Origin: Halobellus inordinatus | GTDB lineage: Archaea > Halobacteriota > Halobacteria > Halobacteriales > Haloferacaceae | Direction: 5' to 3' | Assembly (NCBI RefSeq): GCF_024464655.1 | Contig: NZ_JANHAV010000010.1 | Coordinates: forward strand, 1-64,000 | DNA length: 64,000 bases | Shown here: in pieces, positions 9,212 through 17,110 of the stretch | Layout: the number at the start of each line of letters is the position of its first letter | Position numbering within the stretch: position 1 is the stretch's first letter | Program-made: the position numbers and the translations under genes | The notes under the pieces: model-generated | What the model saw: only the letters and a program-made list of their open reading frames with translations | Told to the model about the DNA's origin: nothing | Databases searched by the model: none

Positions 9212-9919
9212 GTGCCGACGTCGTCGACGGAGTCGCTCGCGCCGGGTGAACGAATGCGCGTGCCGTTCGAGTTGGATATGAACGCGACCGCGAACCGGAC
9301 CGAACAGATCACCGAACGACTCGGGAACCCGCCCGGCGAGACTCAAGTGCTCGTTCGCGCAGTCGTCGACCTCCAGGGATCGGTGAACGGCCAGCAGGTC
9401 GAGGACGTTCGGAATCACACGCTCGCAGTCGGACTCCAGGGCGGCACCTACAGACCCACCGAGATGGGGAGTATGACCAACCGGTACGAGTCGACGCAGA
9501 CAGTGACGGTCGACCGAACCTACGGGCCACTGCGGAGCTTCGGCGGCCCCGCCCTTCTCCTCGGGTCACTGGTCGCGCTGGGCGGGCTAGCGTACGTGCG
9601 AAGCCAGGATCGGATCGAACTCACCCCGGCGGAGCGAGAGCGTCTCGCCTTCGAGGACGACCGAAACGACTTCGACGAGTGGATCTCCGAGATCCAACTC
9701 CCCGCGGACGCGTTCGACCTGCCGCGAGCGGAGGCACAATCGCTGAGCGCGCTCGTGGACTTCGCCATCGACACCGACAACGGCGTCGTCGAAGATCCCG
9801 ACGAGGAGGCCTACTACGTGGTCCACGACGGCTACCTCTACACGTATCGGCCGCCGGCCGAACCCGACGGAGACCAGTCGGGCGACGGATCCGATGCAAC
9901 CGAGGAACCCGAAGAGTAA
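9212..9919 (+). pseudogene. 5'-truncated DUF5305 family gene
   Basis: The reading frame opens with GTG at 9212, directly after an in-frame TGA at 9203, and encodes about 235 residues. The sequence fits the C-terminal part of haloarchaeal DUF5305 proteins: a beta-rich extracellular segment (LAPGERMRVPFELDMNATANRTEQITERL), one membrane helix near residues 112-130 (GGPALLLGSLVALGGLAYV), then a cytoplasmic part with LTPAERERLAFEDDRNDFDEWIS and a C-terminal YYVVHDGYLYTYRPP motif. The usual N-terminal membrane helix and first extracellular segment are absent, and no signal sequence is present. It is either a decayed remnant or a rare short form. Full-length relatives are, as I recall, encoded near signal peptidase and DUF1102 genes. 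Confidence 0.6.
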
Positions 9920-10273
9920 CCAACGGCCAGCGGAGGAGCAGGGACCTCTCCGATCACCCCGAGAGTCGGCAGTCGAGGACCGAGACGCGACGCCCAAATT
10001 CTAATCGAAGCGGGTCAGGTCAAGGCGATCTCGGCCAATAGCACAGTCACGTTTTCGCGGAGGAGACAGTCGAAACCCCCGGGGGGCCTGAGAGGAAAGC
10101 ACTCGAAACTGGAAACTGGGTGTGGCTCTGTTCCTCGTAGCTCTCCGGAGGCATTCGACATCCTCACGAGCGGCTATTACGAGCGGCGCTGTGGGTGCGA
10201 CGGCAGAGGCTCCTGATGGAGACCGATCAAAAAATGGCGTCCGAAGACCGACCGGATGGTCGGTGTCTCGGCG
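9920..10273. other. intergenic region with possible terminator
   Basis: No gene is supported in this 354-bp convergent gap. A GC palindrome, CCCCCGGGGGG (about 10078-10088), could act in transcription termination of either flanking unit. Confidence 0.4.
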
Positions 10274-12694
10274 TTACGAGTCGCTGCTCTGCGTCGAGTC
10301 GCTACCGCTGGACTCACTGGAATCGTCGCCGTCCGAGCTTTCGGAGCTGCTGTCACCGGACTCACTGGAATCGTCGCCGTCCGAGCTTTCGGAGCTGCTG
10401 TCACCGGACTCACTGGAATCGTCGCCGTCCGAGCTTTCGGAGCTGCTGTCGCTGGACGTGTTGGTATCGCTGTCGTCGTCGTCCCCGGAGCTACTGTCGC
10501 TGGACGTACTGGCATCGTCGCCATCCGAGTCTTCGGAGTTGCTGTCACTGGAACTGTCGGCACCGTCGCCGTCAGATCCGGTGTTCTGCTGCTGGCTTCC
10601 GGAGGTGCTTTGCGATTGACTCTGCTCGTTGTCGTCGCCGACCTGCGTCTGACCCTGGTTCTGGACGGTGGATTGCTCTTGCTGCTGGGCGTCACCGCCG
10701 TCCGAAGAGTCACCGCTACTCTGACTCTGGTCTTGGTCTGCGCTTTGACTCTGGCTCTGCTCGTTGTTGTCGCCGACCTGGACCTGAACCTGATTCTGGA
10801 TGACGACCTGGCTCTGGGACTGCCCGCCGTCGGTCATCACCTCACCGGTCTGTTGGGTCTGCGTCTGACTGGACACTTGTGTCTGGTCCTGGAACGACTG
10901 CCCGTTCACGGTCGTCTCGACCGTCACCTGCACACCGGTGGTGATCTGACCGTCCGAGGAGGTCGTCGTGCCCTGGGATTGACCCTGTCCTTGACCGGAG
11001 CCTTCAGACACCGACTGCTCTTGGTTCTGCGACTGATCGACGGACTGCTGCTGTTCGCCGTCGCCGTCGCTCTGATCCTGTGTCTGATCCTGGTCTGCGC
11101 TCTGGCTCTGGTCTTGGTCGTTGTCGTCACCCGACTGCGCCTGTGCCTGGTCCTGATCGACCGTCTGCTGTTGACCCTGATCAGCGCCGTCACCGGACTG
11201 CGATTGAGCCTGTGACTGATCGCTGTTCTGCGTCTGGTCCTGCTCGTTGTCTTCGCCAGTCTGCTCTTGATCCTGCGACTGATCGGTGTCTTGAGACTGG
11301 CCCTGCTGGCCGTCCGCACTCGACTGGCTCTGACTCTGGCTCTGCTCTGCGTTCTGATCCTGCGTCTCCTCGTTGTCTTCACCGGACTGCGTCTGACCCT
11401 GGGACTGACCGACGTCTTGACTCTGGTCCTGATCAGCGCCGTCACCAGACTGCGTCTGGTCTTGCGTCTGCTCGCTCGTTGCGTTCTGCGCTTGAGCGTT
11501 GTCGACTCCCGACTGCGTCTGACTCTGCGACTGTGCGTCGGACTGCCGCTGTTCCTGATCGCTGTCCGCGGCGGACTGCGTCTGGTCCTGCGACTGCCCG
11601 TCCGCTTGCGACTGCGCCTGGGTGTTGTCGGTCCCAGTTTGGGCCTGCTGCTGGTCCTGGTCCGAGTTCTGACCCTGGTTCTGCTGGCTATCCGTACCGG
11701 ACTGGGCCTGTTCTGCAGCCTGCTCTGAGGTCTGGTTCTGTGCCTGGGCGTTCTCCGCACCGCCTTGGACCTGTCCCTGCCGATCGGAACTGCTCTGTTC
11801 TTCGTTCTGGCGGTTGTCTTCGCCGGCCTGATCCTGCTGCTGAGAGGCCGTCGATTCCTGGCCCTGCGCTTGGGTGTTGTTCTCGCCAGCCTGGTTCTGC
11901 GCCTGTCTCTGGCCAGCGTCTTGGCTCTGGTCTTGGTCGTTGTCCTGACCGGTCTGCTCTTGGGTCTGTCCGCGGGCGATGGCCTGATCCTGACCCTGAT
12001 CACTGTCCGTGGCGGACTGCGATTGGTCCTGTGATTGGTCGGCGGATTGACTACTCGATTGGGTGTTGTCCTCGCTCACCGGGTCGTCACCGGCGTCGAC
12101 GTTCCCATCGGCACCGTCCGCGTCGTCGACATCGTTGTCGGCGGAGTGGTGGTCGCTGGACGTGTCGTCGCCGTCGCTTTCACCGTCGTCGTCGCCGCTC
12201 TGGTTGGCGTCACTCTCGTCGTTAGCGCCGTCTTCACCATCGTTGCTGTCGCTATCGCTGTCGTCGCCGTCCGAGCTATCGTCGTTGTCGTCTGAGCTGT
12301 CGTCTGAGCTATCGTCGCCGTCCGAACTCTCCTCTTCGTCTTCGTCGTCGCCCGAGACGATCAGCGAACTGTTCTGCGTCTGCGTGCTTCCGTTCTCGCT
12401 TGCCGCGTCGGAAGCACCGTCGGACGAGTCACTGGAATCCTCGGTCGTCGACGGGCCCGACTCGCCATTTGAATTTGGCCCGGTATCACCGTCGTTCTCA
12501 CCGACTGCTGCGGAGGAGCCTCCGCCGGCGTCGGCGCCCGATCCAACTATTTCTATGCTCGACTGTTGAGTGCTGCCATCCAGGAGGGCACTCCCTGAGC
12601 CCTGCAGCGAGACCGCCATTCCCGACGTTCCGAGAACGACAGCAATCGCTATGGCAACAATTACCAGCGAGCTACGGTTGAGCTGTGTATTCAT
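10274..12694 (-). CDS. secreted curlin-like repeat protein B with acidic Ser/Asp stalks
   Basis: The product has about 806 residues from the ATG at 12694 (an upstream in-frame ATG at 12727 would put 11 residues before the signal, so I reject it). It has a hydrophobic export signal (residues 8-27), then a Ser/Asp/Gly/Asn-rich acidic linker of about 170 residues. About 17 consecutive 21-residue units follow with the pattern Q-x-G-x-D-N-x-Q-x-Q-x-Q. Near residue 600 a less biased beta-rich segment (ITTGVQVTVETTVNGQSF) is followed by two more units (VQVGDNNEQSQSQ and TQVGDDNEQSQSQ). The end is an SD-type stalk with three 16-residue repeats. The spacing Q-x4-N-x5-Q equals the curlin repeat of bacterial CsgA/CsgB. 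No enzymatic motif or membrane anchor is seen. It is the second gene of a two-gene operon, 46 bp after gene A. A secreted beta-solenoid or amyloid subunit is inferred. Confidence 0.75.
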   Translation of the reverse strand: MNTQLNRSSLVIVAIAIAVVLGTSGMAVSLQGSGSALLDGSTQQSSIEIVGSGADAGGGSSAAVGENDGDTGPNSNGESGPSTTEDSSDSSDGASDAASENGSTQTQNSSLIVSGDDEDEEESSDGDDSSDDSSDDNDDSSDGDDSDSDSNDGEDGANDESDANQSGDDDGESDGDDTSSDHHSADNDVDDADGADGNVDAGDDPVSEDNTQSSSQSADQSQDQSQSATDSDQGQDQAIARGQTQEQTGQDNDQDQSQDAGQRQAQNQAGENNTQAQGQESTASQQQDQAGEDNRQNEEQSSSDRQGQVQGGAENAQAQNQTSEQAAEQAQSGTDSQQNQGQNSDQDQQQAQTGTDNTQAQSQADGQSQDQTQSAADSDQEQRQSDAQSQSQTQSGVDNAQAQNATSEQTQDQTQSGDGADQDQSQDVGQSQGQTQSGEDNEETQDQNAEQSQSQSQSSADGQQGQSQDTDQSQDQEQTGEDNEQDQTQNSDQSQAQSQSGDGADQGQQQTVDQDQAQAQSGDDNDQDQSQSADQDQTQDQSDGDGEQQQSVDQSQNQEQSVSEGSGQGQGQSQGTTTSSDGQITTGVQVTVETTVNGQSFQDQTQVSSQTQTQQTGEVMTDGGQSQSQVVIQNQVQVQVGDNNEQSQSQSADQDQSQSSGDSSDGGDAQQQEQSTVQNQGQTQVGDDNEQSQSQSTSGSQQQNTGSDGDGADSSSDSNSEDSDGDDASTSSDSSSGDDDDSDTNTSSDSSSESSDGDDSSESGDSSSESSDGDDSSESGDSSSESSDGDDSSESSGSDSTQSSDS
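10316..10460 (-). repeat. three tandem 48-bp repeats (Ser/Asp stalk)
   Basis: Three nearly identical 48-bp units encode the 16-residue unit DGDDSSESGDSSSESS at the C-terminus of curlin-like protein B. Near identity at DNA level suggests recent expansion by slippage or recombination, while the 21-residue units upstream are diverged. Confidence 0.85.
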
Positions 12695-12740
12695 TTGGAA
12701 GAAAAAACTGCCGCCGTCAGGCGGCAAGCGCTTCGTTCAG

Positions 12741-14927
12741 TTACTGGTCCTGCGATTGGGTCTGACTGATCGTTTGGCTCTGGCTCTGGTCGTTGTCTTC
12801 ACCTGATTGTGACTGCGACTGATCCTGGTCGCTTTCTTGCGACTGCGTCTGGTCGTTGTCCTCGCCGGACTGCGACTGGGACTGACCCTGACCGGAGGCC
12901 TGAGTCTGGGACTGGGTGTTGTCCTCACCAGACTGCGTCGCGCTCTGGTCCTGATCGCTGTCCTGCGACTGGTCCTGAGTGTTGTCTTCGCCAGTCTGCG
13001 ACTGCGATTCGGACTGCGTCGAACTCTGGTCCTGGGACTGACTGCTGTCGTCTGCAGACTGCGTCGCGTCCTGGGACTGGCTGCTGTCCTGGCTGCTGTC
13101 CTGGTCGCTGTCCTCAGCGTCTTGGGTCTGTGCCTGTTCCTGGCCGGAGGTCTGCGTGCCGGACTGGTCGCTGTCGTCGCCAGTCTGCGTCTGGCTGCTG
13201 TCCTGGCTGCTCTCTTGGTCTTGGTCCTGATCGTTGTCCTCGCCAGCCTGGTCTTCACCCTGACCCTGCGTCGAGGTCTGGTCCTGCGACTGCGTGCTTT
13301 CCTCGCCGGACTGCTGTGCGTTCGTACTCTGGTCGCTGTCCTGCGTCTGCTCCTGGGAGTTATCCTCGCCAGCCTGGTTCTGGTTCTCGGTCTGGTCGCT
13401 GGATTGGTCCTGGGTCTGGACGTTGTCCTCGCCGGACTGCTCTATGTCTCCACTCTGCTCGTTAGACTGGACCTGGTCCTGCGAGTTGTCCTCGCCGAGT
13501 TGAGTCTGTCCCTGGTCTTGCGCGGCGTCCTGCGTGCGAGTCTGTTCGTTGTCCTCGCCGTCCTGCATCTGTTGACCACGCTGGTCGCTGTCCTGCATCT
13601 GCGCCTGCTCGTTCATCTCACCGTCCTGCGACTGCGACTGATCTTGGCTGGAAGACCGGTCGCGCGACTGGACGTTGTCTTCGCCGCTCTGACGCTGGTT
13701 ACCACGGTACTGACGAGCTTCCTGGGACTGCTCTTGGTCGTTTTCGTCACCGACCTGCGACTGCGACTGACCCTGGATGCTGGTCACGTAGTAATCTTGG
13801 TCGTTGTCCTCGCCGTACTGACGAACGTACAACCGCTGACGCGTCCACTGGTCTTGATCCTGCTCGCTGTCGTTCGCGAGTTGGGTCTGGGACTGACCTT
13901 GGGTCACCTCTTCGCCAAGGTCCTGATCGTTGTCCTCGCCGTACTGGCGCACGTCCGAGTGCTGACGCGCCCACTGTTCTTGGTACTGCTCGCTATCTTC
14001 GGCGTCCTGGAACTGATCCTGACCTTGGCTTATCGCTTCTTCGACGGTCTGGCTGTTGTCCTGGCCCTGCTGGTGGACGTCCGCCTGCTGGCTGGCCCAC
14101 TGGTAGTAGTCCTGGACCACGTTAGTGCCGTACTGGTACTGTTCTTGATCCTGGTCGATCTCCTGGAGGACGTCCTGGGAGCTCTCGTCTGCGTTCTGAT
14201 TGACGGTATCGTCCTGATCCGCTTCCTGGTCGCCCGTCTGATCGCTGTCGTCAGCCCACTGCTCTTGGTACTGATCCTGATCGAGGCTCTGGGTGACGTC
14301 CTGCGTGCTCTCATCTCCGTCCTGGTTGGCGGTCTGCGTCTGCTCGCCAGACTGGGAGATGTTCTGGAAGCCGTTCTCGATGGCCTGTTGCACCTGCACT
14401 TGGATCTGCGTCAGGTACTGGTAGACGGACTGTCGGCTGTCGGCTCCGTCTTGGGTCTGCATCTGGGACTGTCCCGCGTCCTGGTCGCCCTCTTGTTCGC
14501 TTTCTTCAGCGACCTGGCTGTGGTACTGGTCCTGTGCAACTTCTTGACCCTGGTTCTGTTCGTTGTCTTCACCAGCCTGAGTGGCAGACTCAGACTGTCC
14601 CGAATCTTGGTTCTGGGACTGGGCGTTCGCTTGGCCCTCCTGAATCTGCTCTTGGAGCTGTTCTAAGAACTGCTCTTGATCGGCTGTGTTGTCTTCACCA
14701 CATTGATCGCCACCGGCGACCATCACCGCGACTTGGCTCTGGCTTTGGGAATTATTATCACCGGTCTGCGATTGTGATTGATCGCGCTCGAACGCTTGGT
14801 CTTGTGTGCGGTCATTGTTCTCGTTCACAGCACAGGCGTTCGACGACTGTGCTGCGCCGATCCCGCTCAATGTGAGCGAGAGAACGACGACAATGACCAT
14901 CAACTGTGTTAACCTATGTCGTTTCAT
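12741..14927 (-). CDS. secreted curlin-like repeat protein A
   Basis: The 728-residue protein starts with a clear Sec signal peptide (basic MKRHR, hydrophobic core to about residue 24, GIGAAQSS cleavage region). Essentially the whole mature protein (residues 30-728) can be laid out in about 33 units of 21 residues, with only two units off by one residue. The unit is G/A-E-D-N/S-x-Q-x-Q-x-Q-x4-Q-x-Q-x-Q-x-Q-x, giving Q-x4-N-x5-Q across the unit boundary. Early units are richer in aromatic and aliphatic residues (for example VRQYGEDNDQDYYVTSI), and late ones are almost pure Q/S/D/T. This matches bacterial curlin repeat spacing and predicts a beta-solenoid with Gln/Asn ladders. The acidic positions suit high salt. 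It is first in the operon with gene B; a winged-helix regulator lies divergently upstream. No csgG/csgE/csgF-like secretion gene is present. Confidence 0.78.
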   Translation of the reverse strand: MKRHRLTQLMVIVVVLSLTLSGIGAAQSSNACAVNENNDRTQDQAFERDQSQSQTGDNNSQSQSQVAVMVAGGDQCGEDNTADQEQFLEQLQEQIQEGQANAQSQNQDSGQSESATQAGEDNEQNQGQEVAQDQYHSQVAEESEQEGDQDAGQSQMQTQDGADSRQSVYQYLTQIQVQVQQAIENGFQNISQSGEQTQTANQDGDESTQDVTQSLDQDQYQEQWADDSDQTGDQEADQDDTVNQNADESSQDVLQEIDQDQEQYQYGTNVVQDYYQWASQQADVHQQGQDNSQTVEEAISQGQDQFQDAEDSEQYQEQWARQHSDVRQYGEDNDQDLGEEVTQGQSQTQLANDSEQDQDQWTRQRLYVRQYGEDNDQDYYVTSIQGQSQSQVGDENDQEQSQEARQYRGNQRQSGEDNVQSRDRSSSQDQSQSQDGEMNEQAQMQDSDQRGQQMQDGEDNEQTRTQDAAQDQGQTQLGEDNSQDQVQSNEQSGDIEQSGEDNVQTQDQSSDQTENQNQAGEDNSQEQTQDSDQSTNAQQSGEESTQSQDQTSTQGQGEDQAGEDNDQDQDQESSQDSSQTQTGDDSDQSGTQTSGQEQAQTQDAEDSDQDSSQDSSQSQDATQSADDSSQSQDQSSTQSESQSQTGEDNTQDQSQDSDQDQSATQSGEDNTQSQTQASGQGQSQSQSGEDNDQTQSQESDQDQSQSQSGEDNDQSQSQTISQTQSQDQ

Positions 14928-15442
14928 TGCGGGTCTGCACCCACTATTTCTTCCCTATTGTCAGTATATTGTTATCCACACCACAGAAATTTCGTAGTAA
15001 TCTCGTATATCTCACAAAGACACCCGGTGATCTAGGTAAAAACTCTCTGTCGCTGAGTGCGAGATGCGCTCTGAGCCCCGGTTTGAGAGGTCTGAGTAGT
15101 AAAGGATGTTTGTGAGATATACAACCACAATAACGGCGCAGGTCCTCAGAGTCAACTGATCGGCGCTCGGTGGACGGTGGCTAGGGCTGTTCGCCACAAC
15201 AGAGGGTAGCGCGTCGCGTTCGATCTGGTCAGGCCTGAGACGCAAGCGCGGGATTCACTCGGTGATTCAGTATCGATACAGATAGCACCGTCGTCGAAGA
15301 GAGAGAACGGAACGGCTTTCTCACCACTGCTCGAACGTTCACTCGATAAGCGCGGACGTACCTACCGCGTCGGTTCCAATCGTGACCATACCGACGGATA
15401 GCAAGCGTATACCAAAGGTCACACTGCAGTAATCACCTCGCA
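14928..15442. promoter_or_regulatory. divergent control region of the curlin-like operon
   Basis: This 515-bp gene-free region separates the curlin-like operon (minus strand) from a winged-helix regulator gene (plus strand). It contains the motif ATAACAAT on the minus strand near 14976-14968, about 45 nt upstream of gene A. It also holds a long-spaced inverted repeat (listed separately) and, near 15405-15415, a possible TATA box for the regulator. Confidence 0.5.
15005..15122. repeat. 14-bp inverted repeat pair flanking ~90 bp
   Basis: GTATATCTCACAAA at 15005-15018 is matched exactly by its reverse complement TTTGTGAGATATAC at 15109-15122. The enclosed 90 bp have no ORF. The arrangement fits either a small non-autonomous mobile element with terminal inverted repeats or paired operator sites of a regulator of the curlin-like operon. 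Confidence 0.6.
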
Positions 15443-15724
15443 ATGTCAGAGTGGGACGCCATCGGATTCGTAATCTCCTCCAAGTACCGCATCGCCGTCT
15501 TCACAGTCCTCACTGAGGGGCCGGCGACGACGACCGAGATCGCCGAGGCCGAGGAACTCTCTCCGTCGCACGTCTCGCGGGCACTCGGTCGTCTCCGGAG
15601 CCGGTCGCTCGTCGAGTTGATCGTGCCCGAAGAACAACGGAAGAATCGGCAGTACGACCTCACCGACAAAGGGGAACAGACCTGGAGCACTATCAACACG
15701 GCCGGCCTCACGAGCGATACATAA
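15443..15724 (+). CDS. winged-helix transcriptional regulator
   Basis: A 93-residue single-domain regulator of the ArsR/MarR/DUF2250 winged-helix type. The helix-turn-helix is TTTEIAEAEELSPSHVSRALGRLRSRSLVELI and the wing is EEQRKNRQYDLTDKGEQ. It is close in layout to the regulator encoded on the minus strand at 48228-48509 (both begin with W-D-x-I-G-F-V-I-S-S-x-Y-R). It is divergent from the curlin-like operon and convergent with a GT2 gene (24 bp between stops), making it a candidate regulator of either. Confidence 0.8.
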   Translation: MSEWDAIGFVISSKYRIAVFTVLTEGPATTTEIAEAEELSPSHVSRALGRLRSRSLVELIVPEEQRKNRQYDLTDKGEQTWSTINTAGLTSDT

Positions 15725-15748
15725 ACGGCACACGCCCCAGCGGGGTCC

Positions 15749-16759
15749 TCACTGACGCTGGCGGTTCGGTTCCGGGTGCGGCTCGGACTGGTAGGTGAGC
15801 CGCGAGTTCTGCTGGATGTCCAGCACGATGGCCAGCAGGAACAGCAGGATCCCGAGCCCGCCGACTGCGGGGACAGTGGCCGGAGAAAAGACCGGAGTCT
15901 GCGTGAGTAACGCCGTGAGTCCACCGATCCCACCGAGTACGAGGCCGGTGATGCCGACCGTATAGCAGAGGACGACCGGGTGGAAGTCCCGGACTAGATA
16001 CCGTTTCTGGATCCGATAGAGGAAGTTCCAGAGCAACAGAAGCGAGACGAAGGGCACGAACGTCGTATACCGGATGTTGCTCTCCTCGTCACCGTAGACG
16101 GCGGGGTGCGGGACCTCGGCGATCGTGAATCCGTGGACGTTGAGTTCGGTGAGGATGTCGTTGAGGAACCCGTATCTGTCGTAGAGCTTCTCGATCGGAA
16201 GCTCGCGGAGCACCTGCCGCGAGATCGCCGTATAGCCGTTCTGTGAGTCGACGAGACCCCAGTATCCGCTGGAGAGGTTCGTCAGGAAGGACAGCACCAC
16301 GTTCCCGAACAGGCGCCAGCGAGACATTCCGTTCGTGTCGCCGCGGTTCTTCAGCCGGGTCCCTTTCGCGTAGTCGGCGCGGCCGTCGACGACGGGGTCG
16401 AGGATGCGATGGAGTTCGTCGGGATCCATCTGCCCGTCCCCGTCGACAACGGCAACGACGTCGAGACCGTCCGCCAGCGCGCGACGGTAGCCTTCCTTGA
16501 CACACCTGCCGCGCCCCTGGTTCTCCTCGTGACGTTCGGCGATCACGAACTCCTCGCGGCCGTCGTCGATGTGGCTCGATCGCGACGCGTTCAGGCGAGC
16601 ACGCGCCCGCTGGATCTCCGCCCACGTGCCGTCGCTCGAACAGTCGTCGAACACGTAGACCCGATCGACGATTGCCGGCATCGTCTCGAGGACGTCGCCG
16701 ACGAGCCCTTCTTCGTTGTAGGCGGGCACGACGACGCCGACGGAGTGTTGCTTGTACAT
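15749..16759 (-). CDS. GT2 glycosyltransferase with C-terminal membrane helices (DPM1/AglD-like)
   Basis: The 336-residue protein has a GT-A domain in its first 230 residues: VVVPAYNEEGLVGDVL near residue 9, DDCSSDGTW near 38, and the metal-binding VVDGDGQMD region near 105. Two hydrophobic helices follow at about 262-285 and 292-312. This layout matches dolichol-phosphate-mannose-synthase-like enzymes, which load a sugar from a nucleotide donor onto a lipid carrier at the cytoplasmic membrane face. It lies at the edge of the polysaccharide locus, downstream of the UDP-GlcNAc 2-epimerase gene but with its own 350-bp leader region. Confidence 0.88.
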   Translation of the reverse strand: MYKQHSVGVVVPAYNEEGLVGDVLETMPAIVDRVYVFDDCSSDGTWAEIQRARARLNASRSSHIDDGREEFVIAERHEENQGRGRCVKEGYRRALADGLDVVAVVDGDGQMDPDELHRILDPVVDGRADYAKGTRLKNRGDTNGMSRWRLFGNVVLSFLTNLSSGYWGLVDSQNGYTAISRQVLRELPIEKLYDRYGFLNDILTELNVHGFTIAEVPHPAVYGDEESNIRYTTFVPFVSLLLLWNFLYRIQKRYLVRDFHPVVLCYTVGITGLVLGGIGGLTALLTQTPVFSPATVPAVGGLGILLFLLAIVLDIQQNSRLTYQSEPHPEPNRQRQ

Positions 16760-17110
16760 CGTCAGACGAGCCTCGAGTCAGGACTGGTATCCACAGCGGA
16801 TTGCGCCCGCCGACCACTCGTGAGAGAGGAATAGTGTCCCATCGCAGACGGAGTCACACACCGTTCGGGTTTTGTTATGTTGAGCGTGTGCCGCTTGGGA
16901 ACACGCGAGACACCCGCGGTAACGTATAGCTACTTCCTATCGACGCTGGGAACGTGAGTATAGAGCGTCAAACACGTCAAGTTGGTTCAGACTGCTCTCG
17001 TATCTGACTGATGGAAACGTCTGCGAGGATAGAATCGCAACGAGTCTTCACACACCCGACCGAAGGCTGTCTCGCGCTCAGAGGATGTCAGTTGCAAATA
17101 CGACGATAGA
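16760..17110. promoter_or_regulatory. leader region of the GT2 gene with ATAACAAA motif
   Basis: This 351-bp gene-free gap contains CATAACAAA on the minus strand (16879-16871), about 115 nt upstream of the GT2 start codon. The same motif recurs ahead of other units of this locus. No gene is seen. Confidence 0.45.

Noticed and set aside
10316-10460. CRISPR-like array
   Set aside because: The 48-bp units are directly abutting without unique spacers and encode an in-frame Ser/Asp stalk.
12837-14666. 609-codon open frame antisense to curlin-like gene A (and similar ones antisense to gene B)
   Set aside because: It is a shadow of the repeat composition: CAG/CTG-rich codons on the minus strand give Leu/Val-rich frames without stops. 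There is no proper start context, and the minus-strand frame has the signal peptide and repeat register.
10274-14927. Interpretation as a bacterial-type SD-repeat adhesin only
   Set aside because: Ser/Asp repeats are confined to the linkers of gene B. Most of both proteins follows the Q-x4-N-x5-Q 21-residue unit, which SD adhesins lack.
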